From assembly GCF_943736985.1 (NCBI RefSeq), contig NZ_CALSFS010000006.1:62001-126000 (forward strand): 64,000 nucleotides of DNA. Direction: 5' to 3'. The notes under the pieces were generated by a model. That model saw only the letters and a list, made by a program, of their open reading frames with translations, was not told the origin of the DNA and searched no databases. This DNA comes from Clostridium sp. Marseille-Q2269. Lineage in GTDB: Bacteria; Bacillota; Clostridia; Clostridiales; Clostridiaceae. Shown piece after piece: positions 1 to 9,070 of this stretch; position 1 is the stretch's first letter; the number at the start of each line of letters is the position of its first letter. The position numbers were made by a program, and so were the translations under genes.

Positions 1-908
1 CTGAAAGAGTAAGCGGTGGAATAAATGAATTGGAACAAGGACAAACAAATCTAGCTAATGGATTAGAAGAACTTAATAATGGAGTAAATGGTTATTCAAA
101 TAAAATGTCAGAACTCAGTGAGGGAGCTAAAAAACTTAATGATGGAGTATCAGATTTAAACCCTACATTGGGAGAAGCAGTAGGAAAATTAAATGAAGGC
201 AGTAAAGGATTAAAAGAAGGAGCAAATCAATTAGGTGGAAGTTCTTTGGATCTTATGAAAGGATCAAGTGATTTTGTTAATGGATCAAAACAAGCTGTAG
301 CTGGAATAAAAGGATTATCCTCAGGATTGTCTCAGTTAGATTCAAAATCCAATGAGTTAGTAAGTGGATCAAATCAATTAAATGGCGGATTGGGGTTAAT
401 AAAGGGATCTACACAACAATTAAGTGTTGCAGGAGGAAGGTTAAGCTTTGGAGCAGGTGCATTGAATACTGGTGTTAATGCTATAAGTTCAGCAGGAAAG
501 CAACTTGGTGCAGGAGCAAAAGAGGCTAGTCAAGGAGCAAATCAAATTAGTGCAGGAGCAAATAAATTAGCTAATGGAAGTAAAGAATTGAGTGTAAATA
601 TGACAAAATATAATAACCAAGGCATAAAGAAAATGGATAATGAGGTAGGTACAAAGATAACAGATGTAAAAGAAATATTTGATGTAAAAGATGAAATTGT
701 TAATTTATCTAAAAATTATGGAACCTTCACAGGACTAGAAAAAAATATGGAAGGTAACGTTAAGTTTATCATGAGGACAGATGAGATAAAGAAGCCCAAA
801 AAAGAAGAAGTTAAAAAAGAAGAAAAAAAATCAACAGAGAACAAAGCATCTACGGGAAACGAAAAAAAAGGCGGAATAAGTAAATTAATAAAAGCTTTAT
901 TTAGTTAA
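1..908 (+). CDS. Heptad-repeat (xxxLxxG) membrane/exporter protein, C-terminal part (5' end outside window)
   Basis: The reading frame is open to the left edge of the window, so the start is missing; the TTG at 30 lies inside the frame and has no ribosome binding site. The visible 300 residues are almost entirely seven-residue repeats of the type L-x-x-G-x-x-x (for example NLANGLEELNNGVNG), about 200 residues long and predicted to form a long helical rod. Such repeats occur in the extracellular parts of YhgE/Pip-type proteins and of clostridial MMPL/RND-type exporters. The tail after the repeats (GTFTGL, VKFIMRTDEI) resembles the segment that follows the rod in those exporters. Here it ends in a Lys/Glu-rich stretch (KKPKKEEVKKEEKK) with no later membrane segment. 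Which parent family it belongs to cannot be settled without the missing N-terminus. A terminator follows directly. Confidence 0.6.
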   Translation, partial: ERVSGGINELEQGQTNLANGLEELNNGVNGYSNKMSELSEGAKKLNDGVSDLNPTLGEAVGKLNEGSKGLKEGANQLGGSSLDLMKGSSDFVNGSKQAVAGIKGLSSGLSQLDSKSNELVSGSNQLNGGLGLIKGSTQQLSVAGGRLSFGAGALNTGVNAISSAGKQLGAGAKEASQGANQISAGANKLANGSKELSVNMTKYNNQGIKKMDNEVGTKITDVKEIFDVKDEIVNLSKNYGTFTGLEKNMEGNVKFIMRTDEIKKPKKEEVKKEEKKSTENKASTGNEKKGGISKLIKALFS

Positions 909-920
909 CTTCTATTATAA

Positions 921-957
921 AAAGGCAGTTCTTAATAATTAAGAGCTGTCTTTTTTA
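921..957 (+). terminator. Rho-independent terminator after the heptad-repeat gene
   Basis: Stem GGCAGTTCTTA / TAAGAGCTGTC (with G-T pairs) around an AATAAT loop, followed by TTTTTTAT. It begins 13 bases after the stop codon. Confidence 0.85.
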
Positions 958-1298
958 TATTCACTTTTATATTCATTATTAAATAATTTCTTCATATATT
1001 ATTAAAGACGATATTTAAACAATACATTCGTAATAATTTTCAAATAAGTTTTATTTAGTTCTAATTAATATATTTAAAGTGATAAAAGATGATGTAGATT
1101 TAATTTTGAATAAGTAAATGATAAAAGTATTTTGAGTTTAATTTATACAAGGCAGGTGATGAGAAAGTGATGTAAAATTTAATAAATTTATTAAATTAAG
1201 AGATTTAATTTATAGTAGCTTTTATATAATAAATAAGGTTAAAAATAACTATTATAGCTATTATTTATTAACAGATTTTAATAAGTTTGTAACCCAAA

Positions 1299-1326
1299 TT
1301 TACATTTGAATTAGTATTATTATAAT
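1299..1326 (+). promoter_or_regulatory. Probable sigma-A promoter of the deacetylase gene
   Basis: TTTACA, 16 bases, TATAAT, with the -10 box 24 bases before the ATG at 1350. The rest of the 392-base gap from 958 to 1349 is AT-rich and shows no other recognisable element. Confidence 0.5.
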
Positions 1327-1349
1327 GAAAGTTTTTGGAGGCTATTAAT

Positions 1350-2162
1350 ATGGACAAAAAAAATAAAATTTTACTAGTGACAATATATGCTTTGCTTTTT
1401 TTTATAGGTTTCTTTGTCACCAAAAACATAATAGATAAAAATAATGAAAAGCAAGCTATTCAGGAAGAAGTAACTAAAGCTAATAGTAAAATGACTATGA
1501 AACACATGGATGATAAAGTAGTTTTTAATGAATATATAAAGGATAAATATGATGCTAAAGAAGTATTTCGTAAAGATGGTAAAAAGATAGCTTTTTTAAC
1601 TTTCGATGATGGACCAAGCTATCTAACTAATGATATATTGGATATATTAAAAAAGTATGATATAAAGGGGACCTTTTTTATAGTAGGAAATATGGCAAAA
1701 GGGAATAGAAATATAATAGAAAGAGAAATTAAAGAAGGGCATTCTATAGGAAATCACAGTTATACTCATAATTATAAAGATATTTATTCTAGTGTAGATG
1801 CTTTTATAAATGAAGTAGATAGAACTCAAAATGTTATAAAATCCATAGTAGGATCTAATTATAATATAAAATTAGTAAGATTTCCAGGAGGGTCTTTTGG
1901 GGATAAATTGGAACCTTATAAACAAGCTATACTTAAAAAAGGTTATTATAATATGGATTGGAATGCTTTAAATGGAGATGCAGAAGGGAATAATATACCT
2001 AAAGAAAAATTAATAGAAAATGTAAAGAATACTATCGACGGGAAAAATCATGTGGTTATATTAATGCATGATTGTGCAACTAAAAAGACCACAGTAGAAG
2101 CCTTGCCAGATATAATACAATATTTAATGGCCCAAGGATATGAATTCAAAGCTTTAAAGTAG
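1350..2162 (+). CDS. Polysaccharide deacetylase (NodB domain, probable peptidoglycan GlcNAc deacetylase)
   Basis: 270 residues. The start is ATG 1350 because GGAGG lies at 1337-1341; an in-frame TTG at 1335 would sit inside that ribosome binding site. The N-terminus has one membrane segment (residues about 6-25, ILLVTIYALLFFIGFFV), so the catalytic domain is anchored and faces outward. The NodB fold fills about residues 75-270. All catalytic motifs are present: TFDDGP (84-89, metal and base Asp), HSYTH (two metal His), RFPGGS (the usual RxPY/GG position), DWN and LMHD near the end. The family removes N- or O-acetyl groups from cell-wall or capsular sugars through a bound metal ion. Peptidoglycan is the likeliest substrate in a Clostridium, but this is inferred. 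A two-component system follows 110 bases downstream. Confidence 0.85.
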   Translation: MDKKNKILLVTIYALLFFIGFFVTKNIIDKNNEKQAIQEEVTKANSKMTMKHMDDKVVFNEYIKDKYDAKEVFRKDGKKIAFLTFDDGPSYLTNDILDILKKYDIKGTFFIVGNMAKGNRNIIEREIKEGHSIGNHSYTHNYKDIYSSVDAFINEVDRTQNVIKSIVGSNYNIKLVRFPGGSFGDKLEPYKQAILKKGYYNMDWNALNGDAEGNNIPKEKLIENVKNTIDGKNHVVILMHDCATKKTTVEALPDIIQYLMAQGYEFKALK

Positions 2163-2272
2163 TATATATAAAGAATATCTTAAATTTATAGCTAATAGTT
2201 GTAAATAAAGTGCAATTTACAATATACTAAAGATATTGAAATAAAATACTAAAGCAATACTGAGGTGAAATC

Positions 2273-2959
2273 ATGGATAAGATATTAATAGTTGAAGATG
2301 AGGCCTCTATAAGAGGATTTGTAAAAGTAAACTTAAAGATGAATAATTTTGATGTAATAGAAGCAAGTACTGGAGAAGAAGGAATAAAAAAAGTACGCGA
2401 ATATAAGCCACAGGTAGTTATACTAGATATTATGCTGCCAGGTATAGATGGATTAAAGGTTTGTAAGATGATAAGACAAGAGTTCCCTAATATGGGTATA
2501 ATAATGCTTACAGCTAAGAGTCAAGATACAGATAAAGTTTTAGGTCTAGAATATGGAGCAGATGATTATATAATAAAACCTTTTAATCCATTAGAACTTA
2601 CACTTAGAATAAAAGCTATACTAAGAAGGGTTAATGCAGTTAAAGGAGATGATACTAATATAATAACTGGAGGGCCTTTCACCATAGATCTTTATTCAAA
2701 GAAAATATATAAGGAGAAACAAGAAATAGATGTAACTCCAACAGAGTATTCACTTATGAAAATATTTATTGAAAATCCAGGGAAAGCTTTTAATAGAGAT
2801 GAACTACTAGATTTAGTTTGGGGATATGACTTTATGGGGGATTCTAAAATTGTAGATGTAAACATAAGACGATTACGATCAAAAATAGAGGAAAACCCAT
2901 CTGATCCTAAATTTATAAAAACTGTGTGGGGAACAGGATATAGATGGCAAAACACTTAA
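2273..2959 (+). CDS. OmpR/PhoB-family response regulator
   Basis: 228 residues, ATG preceded by GAGGTG. The receiver domain (1-120) has the acidic pair E8-D9, the phospho-acceptor D52 in VVILDIMLPG and the signalling Lys in YIIKPFNP. A winged-helix DNA-binding domain (about 130-228) follows, with the typical ending IKTVWGTGYRW. The gene is 9 bases upstream of a sensor kinase gene whose ribosome binding site overlaps its stop region, so the two form an operon. The signal is unknown; the lipoprotein gene just downstream may be a target or an accessory sensor. Confidence 0.92.
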   Translation: MDKILIVEDEASIRGFVKVNLKMNNFDVIEASTGEEGIKKVREYKPQVVILDIMLPGIDGLKVCKMIRQEFPNMGIIMLTAKSQDTDKVLGLEYGADDYIIKPFNPLELTLRIKAILRRVNAVKGDDTNIITGGPFTIDLYSKKIYKEKQEIDVTPTEYSLMKIFIENPGKAFNRDELLDLVWGYDFMGDSKIVDVNIRRLRSKIEENPSDPKFIKTVWGTGYRWQNT

Positions 2960-2968
2960 GGAGTTATT

Positions 2969-4363
2969 ATGAGTAAAATAAGTGTAAAAAAGAGGTTAAT
3001 GGTAAACTTCATATTAATAATAATAATAAGTGTTTTTATACTAGAATTTTTATTAATTATTTTTACAAGACATTATTATTATAATAATTTAGAAGATGCC
3101 ATTACTAATCAAATAAAAACTTCTGCGGAATTTTATAATAAATATTTTTCAAGCTCATCCTTAGAGGATAATGTATTAGATAATGTGGATGTATTTTGGA
3201 GACAGACCTCTGCTCAAGTACAGATAATAGATAAAAACGGTAAAGTGTTAATGGATTCCATAGGAGTATTAAATAAAAATAAAATAAGAACTCTGGATAT
3301 TCAAAAGGCATTAAGAGGGGAAAAGGGAGTTTGGATAGGTAAGGTGGACTATGATAGCTCTGGTGTAATGGCGGTAACTTATCCATTAAAATCCGATAAT
3401 AAAATAGTGGGAGTGTTAAGGTTTATAACTTCATTAAGATATGTAAATAGTGATATAGCAAGAATATCTTTAGGATTTTTGATTATTGGATTAGTGGTAA
3501 TTTTCATATCTGGATTAGTTAGTTTATTTTTAGCTAATAGCATAACAGAGCCTATAAAAGAATTAACCAATGTTGCCAATAAAATGGCAGCAGGGAATTT
3601 TAAAGTGAAAAGTGAAAAGATGTATGAGGATGAATTTGGAGATTTGTCTGATACTTTAAACTATATGGCAGATGAGATAGTAAAAAAGGATCAAGTTAAA
3701 AATGAATTTATATCTTCTGTGTCTCATGAACTTAGAACCCCTCTAACATCTATAAAAGGATGGGCAATAACTTTAAATTCTAATAAAGTTGATAAAGAGA
3801 TTTTAAAAGATGGATTAAAAATAATAGAAGATGAAAGTGAAAGATTAAGTGGAATGGTAGAAGAACTATTAGATTTTTCTAAGCTTGTATCAGGGAAAAT
3901 GAAATTAAATAAAGTGGAAATAGATATAGGTGAAATAATAGATACAGTTAGAAAACAATTAGAACCATATGCTTATAGAAATAGAATAAATTTTAAAGCA
4001 AGTTATACAAATAGGTTACCTAAGATATATTGTGATAAAAATAGAATAAAACAAGTTCTAATAAATTTATTGGACAATGGCTTTAAATTTACTCCAGAAG
4101 GAGGAGTAGTAGAACTAAGTACTAGATATGAAGATGATTATATAACTATTATTATAACGGATACGGGTATAGGAATTAGTCCAGAAGATTTACCACGAGT
4201 TAAAGAAAAGTTTTATAAAGGAAACAGTGGTAAATCAAAAAATGGAATAGGTTTATCCATATGCGATGAAATAGTAAAACTTCACAATGGTGTATTACAT
4301 ATAGAGAGCGAAGAAAACAAAGGTACTGTTATATCAGTAAAACTACCAGTGATAAATTTATAA
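2969..4363 (+). CDS. Membrane sensor histidine kinase (HAMP, HisKA, HATPase)
   Basis: 464 residues. AAGGAG lies 6 bases before ATG 2969. Order of parts: membrane helix about 10-33, extracellular domain about 34-165 (PAS/CACHE-like size), second helix about 165-190, HAMP about 190-240, then the dimerisation domain with the phospho-His at residue 253 in SVSHELRTPL, and an ATPase domain with N box (NLLDNGFKFTP), DTGIGI and NGIGLSI. All key residues are present. It is the partner of the preceding response regulator. The extracellular domain is not recognised, so the ligand is unknown. Confidence 0.92.
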   Translation: MSKISVKKRLMVNFILIIIISVFILEFLLIIFTRHYYYNNLEDAITNQIKTSAEFYNKYFSSSSLEDNVLDNVDVFWRQTSAQVQIIDKNGKVLMDSIGVLNKNKIRTLDIQKALRGEKGVWIGKVDYDSSGVMAVTYPLKSDNKIVGVLRFITSLRYVNSDIARISLGFLIIGLVVIFISGLVSLFLANSITEPIKELTNVANKMAAGNFKVKSEKMYEDEFGDLSDTLNYMADEIVKKDQVKNEFISSVSHELRTPLTSIKGWAITLNSNKVDKEILKDGLKIIEDESERLSGMVEELLDFSKLVSGKMKLNKVEIDIGEIIDTVRKQLEPYAYRNRINFKASYTNRLPKIYCDKNRIKQVLINLLDNGFKFTPEGGVVELSTRYEDDYITIIITDTGIGISPEDLPRVKEKFYKGNSGKSKNGIGLSICDEIVKLHNGVLHIESEENKGTVISVKLPVINL

Positions 4364-4423
4364 TAAAAAACCTATTTGAAAATTAATTGTAATTATTTCT
4401 ACAATGCAATTAGGAGAGTTTAT

Positions 4424-5920
4424 ATGAAAAAAAATAAAATTTTATTAATATTTATTATTTTAATTTATTCATTAACCATAACTGCTTGTGTAAACTTAAA
4501 TAGTAATAAAAATGACATAGTAGCTCCTAATAATGAGTCTTGTCCAATTGAAGGAACTTGGACAGTGGATTTTGGCAATTTGGATAAAAACAATAGATTA
4601 AGATTAAGACTAAAAGATAAAGATATAATTATAAGTTCTAAGTATATAAAATTGGGAAATGAGATATGTAAGTCACCTGAATTTAAAGTTAAGAGGGTAA
4701 AAGCAGAAGAATATTTTTTATATAAATTAAGATTAAACTATGATAAATTAAATTTAAATAAAAAAGAGATAGAGGTTGTTTCAACTTCTTGGGATGACAA
4801 ACCATTTTATGATTTTATAAAAATAGATGAACAGAAACTATTTTTATATATTGATAATCAATTAGTAACTTTAATAAAGAAATCGGACGATGTCAATATT
4901 AAATCTCATAATAAATCAATACAAAATAATTCACCAGAAGACATTACTAAACCAAAGAAGGAATCACTATTAAGAAGTGGTATATTAATAGGACTAAAAA
5001 GTTCCAAGACAAATAATATAGATGAATATAAAAATGAAAAAAGTTATAGAACTATTTTTATAGCCTCTAGAAATAGAGATATAAAAAGTGTAATAGAAAG
5101 TCCAAATTTATTTGTACCTAGAAAAAATGGATTTTGTCAAATTGGAGTAAGTAGAATAAATAATTTTAATAATGTTCAAGACTCTATATTTGTAGAACCA
5201 ATATATAATAATTATTTGATAAAAAATAATTATATACAGGAAAAGGATATTAAAAATACAAGTATATATAGAGATATATTATTTGTAAGCAATGATTATA
5301 TAGCTATAGAATATAATAATGTTTATAAAAATAATCCTACAGATTTATATAGAGTTAAAATGTTACCTATTGACAATATAAATGCAGTAGAAGGAGTTAA
5401 TATAGGTGATATAATAGATAAAGATGGACAAAAAATATTAAAATCATCCTTAGAGAGTTGCTTGAAATTTAAAGATGAAAGTATAATAAATAAATTAGAA
5501 AAAGAACCTAGCAAGCACAGTTTTTTTCTTAGTAGAAGAAATGGACATTGGATACTTAAAGGAAGGTTAAATGGTATAAAAAATAAGGAACAATATATGG
5601 ACTTTAATATAAATACTGAAATACCTAAAAAAATATTAAATTATGATGATTTAAATTTATCTTGGAATACTATTAAAAGTAGAGTTCCTAATGCTTTAGA
5701 TGCATATACATCTCCTAATAAGGATTTAGCTGTAATAACAACAGAAGGACAACTATATGTTTATGCTATAGATAATAGAGAGTTATCTAATAAACCAATT
5801 TATGAAATGAAACTAAATAAAGAAACTGTAGTTATGGCAGAATGGGCTACAGGAGATTATGTTAGAAAATGGAATTTCGGTATTTCAAAAAATAAATCCT
5901 CTCATGTTTTAAAAAAATAA
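4424..5920 (+). CDS. Lipoprotein of unknown function next to a two-component system
   Basis: 498 residues from ATG 4424, chosen because AGGAGAG is at 4412-4418; an in-frame ATG at 4376 has no such site. Residues 1-21 form a lipoprotein signal, with the lipobox LTITAC placing the lipidated Cys at residue 22. The exported part is rich in Asn, Lys and Ile. It contains a stretch resembling a beta-barrel lipocalin-like start (IEGTWTVDF) and a C-terminal ITTEGQLYVYAI segment, but I recognise no family. It lies 60 bases after the kinase gene on the same strand with no terminator between, so it is probably in the same operon and may act in signal reception or response. Confidence 0.7.
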   Translation: MKKNKILLIFIILIYSLTITACVNLNSNKNDIVAPNNESCPIEGTWTVDFGNLDKNNRLRLRLKDKDIIISSKYIKLGNEICKSPEFKVKRVKAEEYFLYKLRLNYDKLNLNKKEIEVVSTSWDDKPFYDFIKIDEQKLFLYIDNQLVTLIKKSDDVNIKSHNKSIQNNSPEDITKPKKESLLRSGILIGLKSSKTNNIDEYKNEKSYRTIFIASRNRDIKSVIESPNLFVPRKNGFCQIGVSRINNFNNVQDSIFVEPIYNNYLIKNNYIQEKDIKNTSIYRDILFVSNDYIAIEYNNVYKNNPTDLYRVKMLPIDNINAVEGVNIGDIIDKDGQKILKSSLESCLKFKDESIINKLEKEPSKHSFFLSRRNGHWILKGRLNGIKNKEQYMDFNINTEIPKKILNYDDLNLSWNTIKSRVPNALDAYTSPNKDLAVITTEGQLYVYAIDNRELSNKPIYEMKLNKETVVMAEWATGDYVRKWNFGISKNKSSHVLKK

Positions 5921-5954
5921 AAAAATGTCTAATTACAAAAGGGAATGGTTTTAA

Positions 5955-6521
5955 ATGTCAAATGAAAAATTTAATAATGCAGTGAATATAGCTAGATACA
6001 TATGTGAGAATACATTAAAATTAGGTGATACAGCTGTAGATTGTACTTTGGGTAAAGGAAATGACAGTATATTATTAGCACATTTGGTAGGAAATATGGG
6101 CAAAGTTTTTTCCTTTGATATCCAAAAGGAAGCCATAAATAAAACTAAAGAAAAGTTAAAAGAGTTTTCTTTTGAAAATATAATTTTTATAAATGATGGA
6201 CATGAAAATTTGGACAAATATGTAGAAGAAAAGGTAAAGTTGTTTATATTTAATTTAGGGTATTTACCGGGAAAAGATCATAATATAACTACTAAAGCAG
6301 AAACTACTCTTAGAGCTTTAAAAAAAGCTTTAAATTTATTGGATGATAATGGTATAGTTTTATTAGTAATATATCATGGTCATAAAAATGGTAAAGAAGA
6401 GAAAGTTGTTTTAGATGAATTTACTAGTAAGTTAGATCAAAAGGTTTATAATGTTATGAAAAGCTCATTTATAAATCAGGCTAATAATCCACCACTTTTA
6501 ATCTGTATAGAAAAAAGATAG
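5955..6521 (+). CDS. mnmM: Class I SAM-dependent methyltransferase, YtqB/MnmM family
   Basis: 188 residues. The SAM-binding motif I is seen as DCTLGKGNDSILLA (residues about 30-43), with the acidic motif II in VFSFDIQ and the family signature FNLGYLPGKDH...TT at about 98-115. This pattern is that of the YtqB family. Members such as B. subtilis YtqB and S. aureus MnmM methylate nm5(s2)U34 of tRNA wobble uridines. The catalytic assignment is by family resemblance only. It is followed 24 bases later by a TVP38-type membrane protein gene, probably co-transcribed. Confidence 0.75.
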   Translation: MSNEKFNNAVNIARYICENTLKLGDTAVDCTLGKGNDSILLAHLVGNMGKVFSFDIQKEAINKTKEKLKEFSFENIIFINDGHENLDKYVEEKVKLFIFNLGYLPGKDHNITTKAETTLRALKKALNLLDDNGIVLLVIYHGHKNGKEEKVVLDEFTSKLDQKVYNVMKSSFINQANNPPLLICIEKR

Positions 6522-6545
6522 AATTTGTTGAGGAGAATATAACTT

Positions 6546-7220
6546 ATGAAAAATAAAAAAGATTTATTAAAAATAATTGTTTTAAGTGTAGTAGTTATTT
6601 TTGTAGCCGTGTTTTTATTCAAATATGGACATACAATTAGAAAAATGAATTTAAGAAATACCATAGAATACATTAGAGGTCGTGGAAAATTTGCATCTGT
6701 GTGCTTTTTATTGGTGTATGCTTTAAAACCTTTAGTTCTTATTATTCCCGCTTCTATGCTGTCTATTGTAGGAGGAACTTTATTTGGACCAGTAAAGGGA
6801 TTTATACTAAATATGTTAGGTTTCTTTTTATCAGGAACTTTAGCATTTTGGTTAAGTAGACTTTTAGGAAAATCTTTTGTAGATAAAATATTAAGAGGAA
6901 AAGCTGTGGAGATGGATAACAACATTGGAAAAGAAGGGTTTAAAATTATATTTCTTTTAAGATTTCCACCAATATTTCCATATGATCCTATAAGCTATGC
7001 TTCAGGACTTACAAAAATGAAATATAAACATTTCGTTTTTGGATCTTTATTGGGCGTTATACCAGAGACTATGTGTTATTCATATATGGGGGAAAATGTA
7101 ACACATCCTTTTACTTCAAAATTTATAGTTCCTTTAATTTTAGTCATAATAACTACTGTTGTAGCTATATACGTTTATAAAAAGAGTAAAACTAAAGTAG
7201 TAAAAAATGAAAAGATCTAA
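6546..7220 (+). CDS. TVP38/TMEM64 (DedA-like) membrane protein
   Basis: 224 residues, GAGGAG before ATG 6546. About six hydrophobic segments. The core contains the family features: the glycine-rich GGTLFGPVKGFILNMLG followed by RLLGKSFV, and LLRFPPIFPYDPISYASGL. The family belongs to the VTT/DedA superfamily; members have been linked to lipid scrambling and membrane homeostasis, but the precise role of this one is unknown. A strong terminator follows. Confidence 0.8.
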   Translation: MKNKKDLLKIIVLSVVVIFVAVFLFKYGHTIRKMNLRNTIEYIRGRGKFASVCFLLVYALKPLVLIIPASMLSIVGGTLFGPVKGFILNMLGFFLSGTLAFWLSRLLGKSFVDKILRGKAVEMDNNIGKEGFKIIFLLRFPPIFPYDPISYASGLTKMKYKHFVFGSLLGVIPETMCYSYMGENVTHPFTSKFIVPLILVIITTVVAIYVYKKSKTKVVKNEKI

Positions 7221-7282
7221 ATATTTATATATGAAACATAAAATTATATAAAGTAGAAAAATGTATGTTTAACTATTAAATA

Positions 7283-7327
7283 AAAGGTGTGAATTTTAAA
7301 AGTATATTTTAAATTCATACCTTTTTA
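7283..7327 (+). terminator. Rho-independent terminator
   Basis: Long stem AAAGGTGTGAATTTTAAAA / TTTTAAATTCATACCTTTTT (one base bulged) closing the preceding gene pair. The remaining bases to 7599 are AT-rich with no feature I can name. Confidence 0.8.
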
Positions 7328-7599
7328 TTGTAAAAGTAAAAATGCATTTATATTTAAATTTTATTTTATAATTTTATGAATTTTACTAAAGAAATTTTTT
7401 ATTATCATTAATAGGCAAAAACATTAAAAAATCAAATTACTCATAACTAAATATAAATATGAATATATAAGGTAGTAGAGTTTAATCAATTAAGTTATAA
7501 TTATCAAATGTTTTAAAAATATTTTAATAAATAATTCTATAAAAAGGTTTTAAAATAAATTCTTATATATTAACATAATTAATTTTTATGAGGGATTAT

Positions 7600-8940
7600 A
7601 TGACAAGAAAATATCCAATGAAAGAAATTTTAGATATTTCTATTCCAGTTATAGCAGAAATGACATTGTATAATTTAATGTTAGTATTTGATATGATAAT
7701 GATAGGAAATTATGGTGGAAATAAATGCTTAACTGCAGTTGGGTTAAGTAATGGAATTATTTTTACCATTTGTAATATATTTATTTCTATAGGACTTGCA
7801 GTTTCTGTAACCTCATTAGTAGCTAGGAGTATAGGTAGTAGACATTATAAAAATGCTCAGCAATATGCTATATGTGGCCTATCTTTAGGGGTTATAATTT
7901 CATTTATTATAAGCTGTTTTATATTTTATAGGGGTGAAAAAATTTTATATATAGCAGGTGCAAGAGGAGATATACTTAAAATAGCTAACGTTTTTAATAA
8001 AACAATGGCTATTTCAATTTTTTTTAAGATGAATACAGAAATTATAAATTCTATATTAAGGGGATATAAAAATACAAGGACACCTTTTCTTACAGCAGTG
8101 ATAATAAGTAGCTGTAAGATTGTATTGGACTATGTTTTTATATTTGGATTGGGAAGGAACAGTTTAGGTGTATTTGGAGCAGCATTAGCTTCTATCTTGT
8201 CTCAAATAGCAGGGTTCACGTTTTCTTTTATAAATATGATAGGTAAATTTAGATATCGGGGAAATATAAATGTGTTTAAACTGTTTAAATTACAAAAAAT
8301 AAAAGATATTTTAAACATGTATGTAACTGCATCTATGGAAGAGGCAGCATTTAGTATAAGTAGGTTATTATGTACTTTTATGATAATAAAGTTAGGGAGT
8401 GTTTCTTTTTCTGCTAACGAAATAGCAAATACTGTGGAAACAGTTTCTATAATACCTAGTACTGCTTTAGGTGTTTCTGCTACTACATTAATTGGGGTAA
8501 AAATAGGAGAGAGAGATTATAAAGGAGCAAAAAAATATAGCAATAAGTTTATTTTTTTTGCAGTTAGTATATCTCTAATATTTTCATTATTATTTATTTT
8601 TATGCCTAACTTATTAGTGGGATTTTTTGTGCAAAATAAAGAAATAAAAGTGTTGAAATTAGCAACTTTATGCTTGCTTATTGGAGCTGTAGAACAGCCC
8701 TTTATAGCTGCATCTAATGTTGTAGAGGATATATTAAAGGGTATGGGAGATGTGAAAACACCATTTATTGCAACTTTAGTTTCTGGATGGTGCATAAGAA
8801 TACCATTGATTTATTACTATATATATAAATTAAACTATTCTGTAATATGTGTTTGGTGGATAACAGCAATTCAATGGATTATAGATTTTCTAATTATGAA
8901 AATACTTTTAAATAGAAAATTTAATCAGTATAGATCATAG
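7600..8940 (+). CDS. MATE-family multidrug/cation exporter
   Basis: 446 residues from ATG 7600, which has GAGGG five bases upstream; an in-frame ATG at 7588 has no ribosome binding site. The protein has about 12 hydrophobic segments in two similar halves. The first half carries PVIAEMTLYNLMLVFDMIMIGNYGG, the typical MATE opening; the second carries the equivalent EEAAFSISRLLCTFMIIKLG. MATE proteins expel drugs, dyes or metabolites using a Na+ or H+ gradient. The substrate cannot be told from sequence. It stands alone, closed by a shared terminator. Confidence 0.9.
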   Translation: MTRKYPMKEILDISIPVIAEMTLYNLMLVFDMIMIGNYGGNKCLTAVGLSNGIIFTICNIFISIGLAVSVTSLVARSIGSRHYKNAQQYAICGLSLGVIISFIISCFIFYRGEKILYIAGARGDILKIANVFNKTMAISIFFKMNTEIINSILRGYKNTRTPFLTAVIISSCKIVLDYVFIFGLGRNSLGVFGAALASILSQIAGFTFSFINMIGKFRYRGNINVFKLFKLQKIKDILNMYVTASMEEAAFSISRLLCTFMIIKLGSVSFSANEIANTVETVSIIPSTALGVSATTLIGVKIGERDYKGAKKYSNKFIFFAVSISLIFSLLFIFMPNLLVGFFVQNKEIKVLKLATLCLLIGAVEQPFIAASNVVEDILKGMGDVKTPFIATLVSGWCIRIPLIYYYIYKLNYSVICVWWITAIQWIIDFLIMKILLNRKFNQYRS

Positions 8941-9025
8941 TTTTTTGTAAAAATGTAATGTAAAAAATCCATAACAAAAGAATGAAAGAAAGAAGATTTA
9001 TAGCAGAAATAAAATATAAATTAAC

Positions 9026-9066
9026 ACCTATAAGTTTATGGCCATAATACAGACTTATAGGTGCTT
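9026..9066. terminator. Bidirectional terminator between convergent genes
   Basis: Stem CACCTATAAGT / ACTTATAGGTG between the MATE gene (plus) and the aminotransferase gene (minus). A T-rich tail follows on the plus strand (CTTTATTTT) and a weaker one on the minus strand. Confidence 0.75.
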
Positions 9067-9070
9067 TATT

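Noticed and set aside
6476-6925. 149-codon minus-strand frame opposite the methyltransferase and TVP38 genes
   Set aside because: Overlaps two well-supported genes and has no domain or ribosome binding site.
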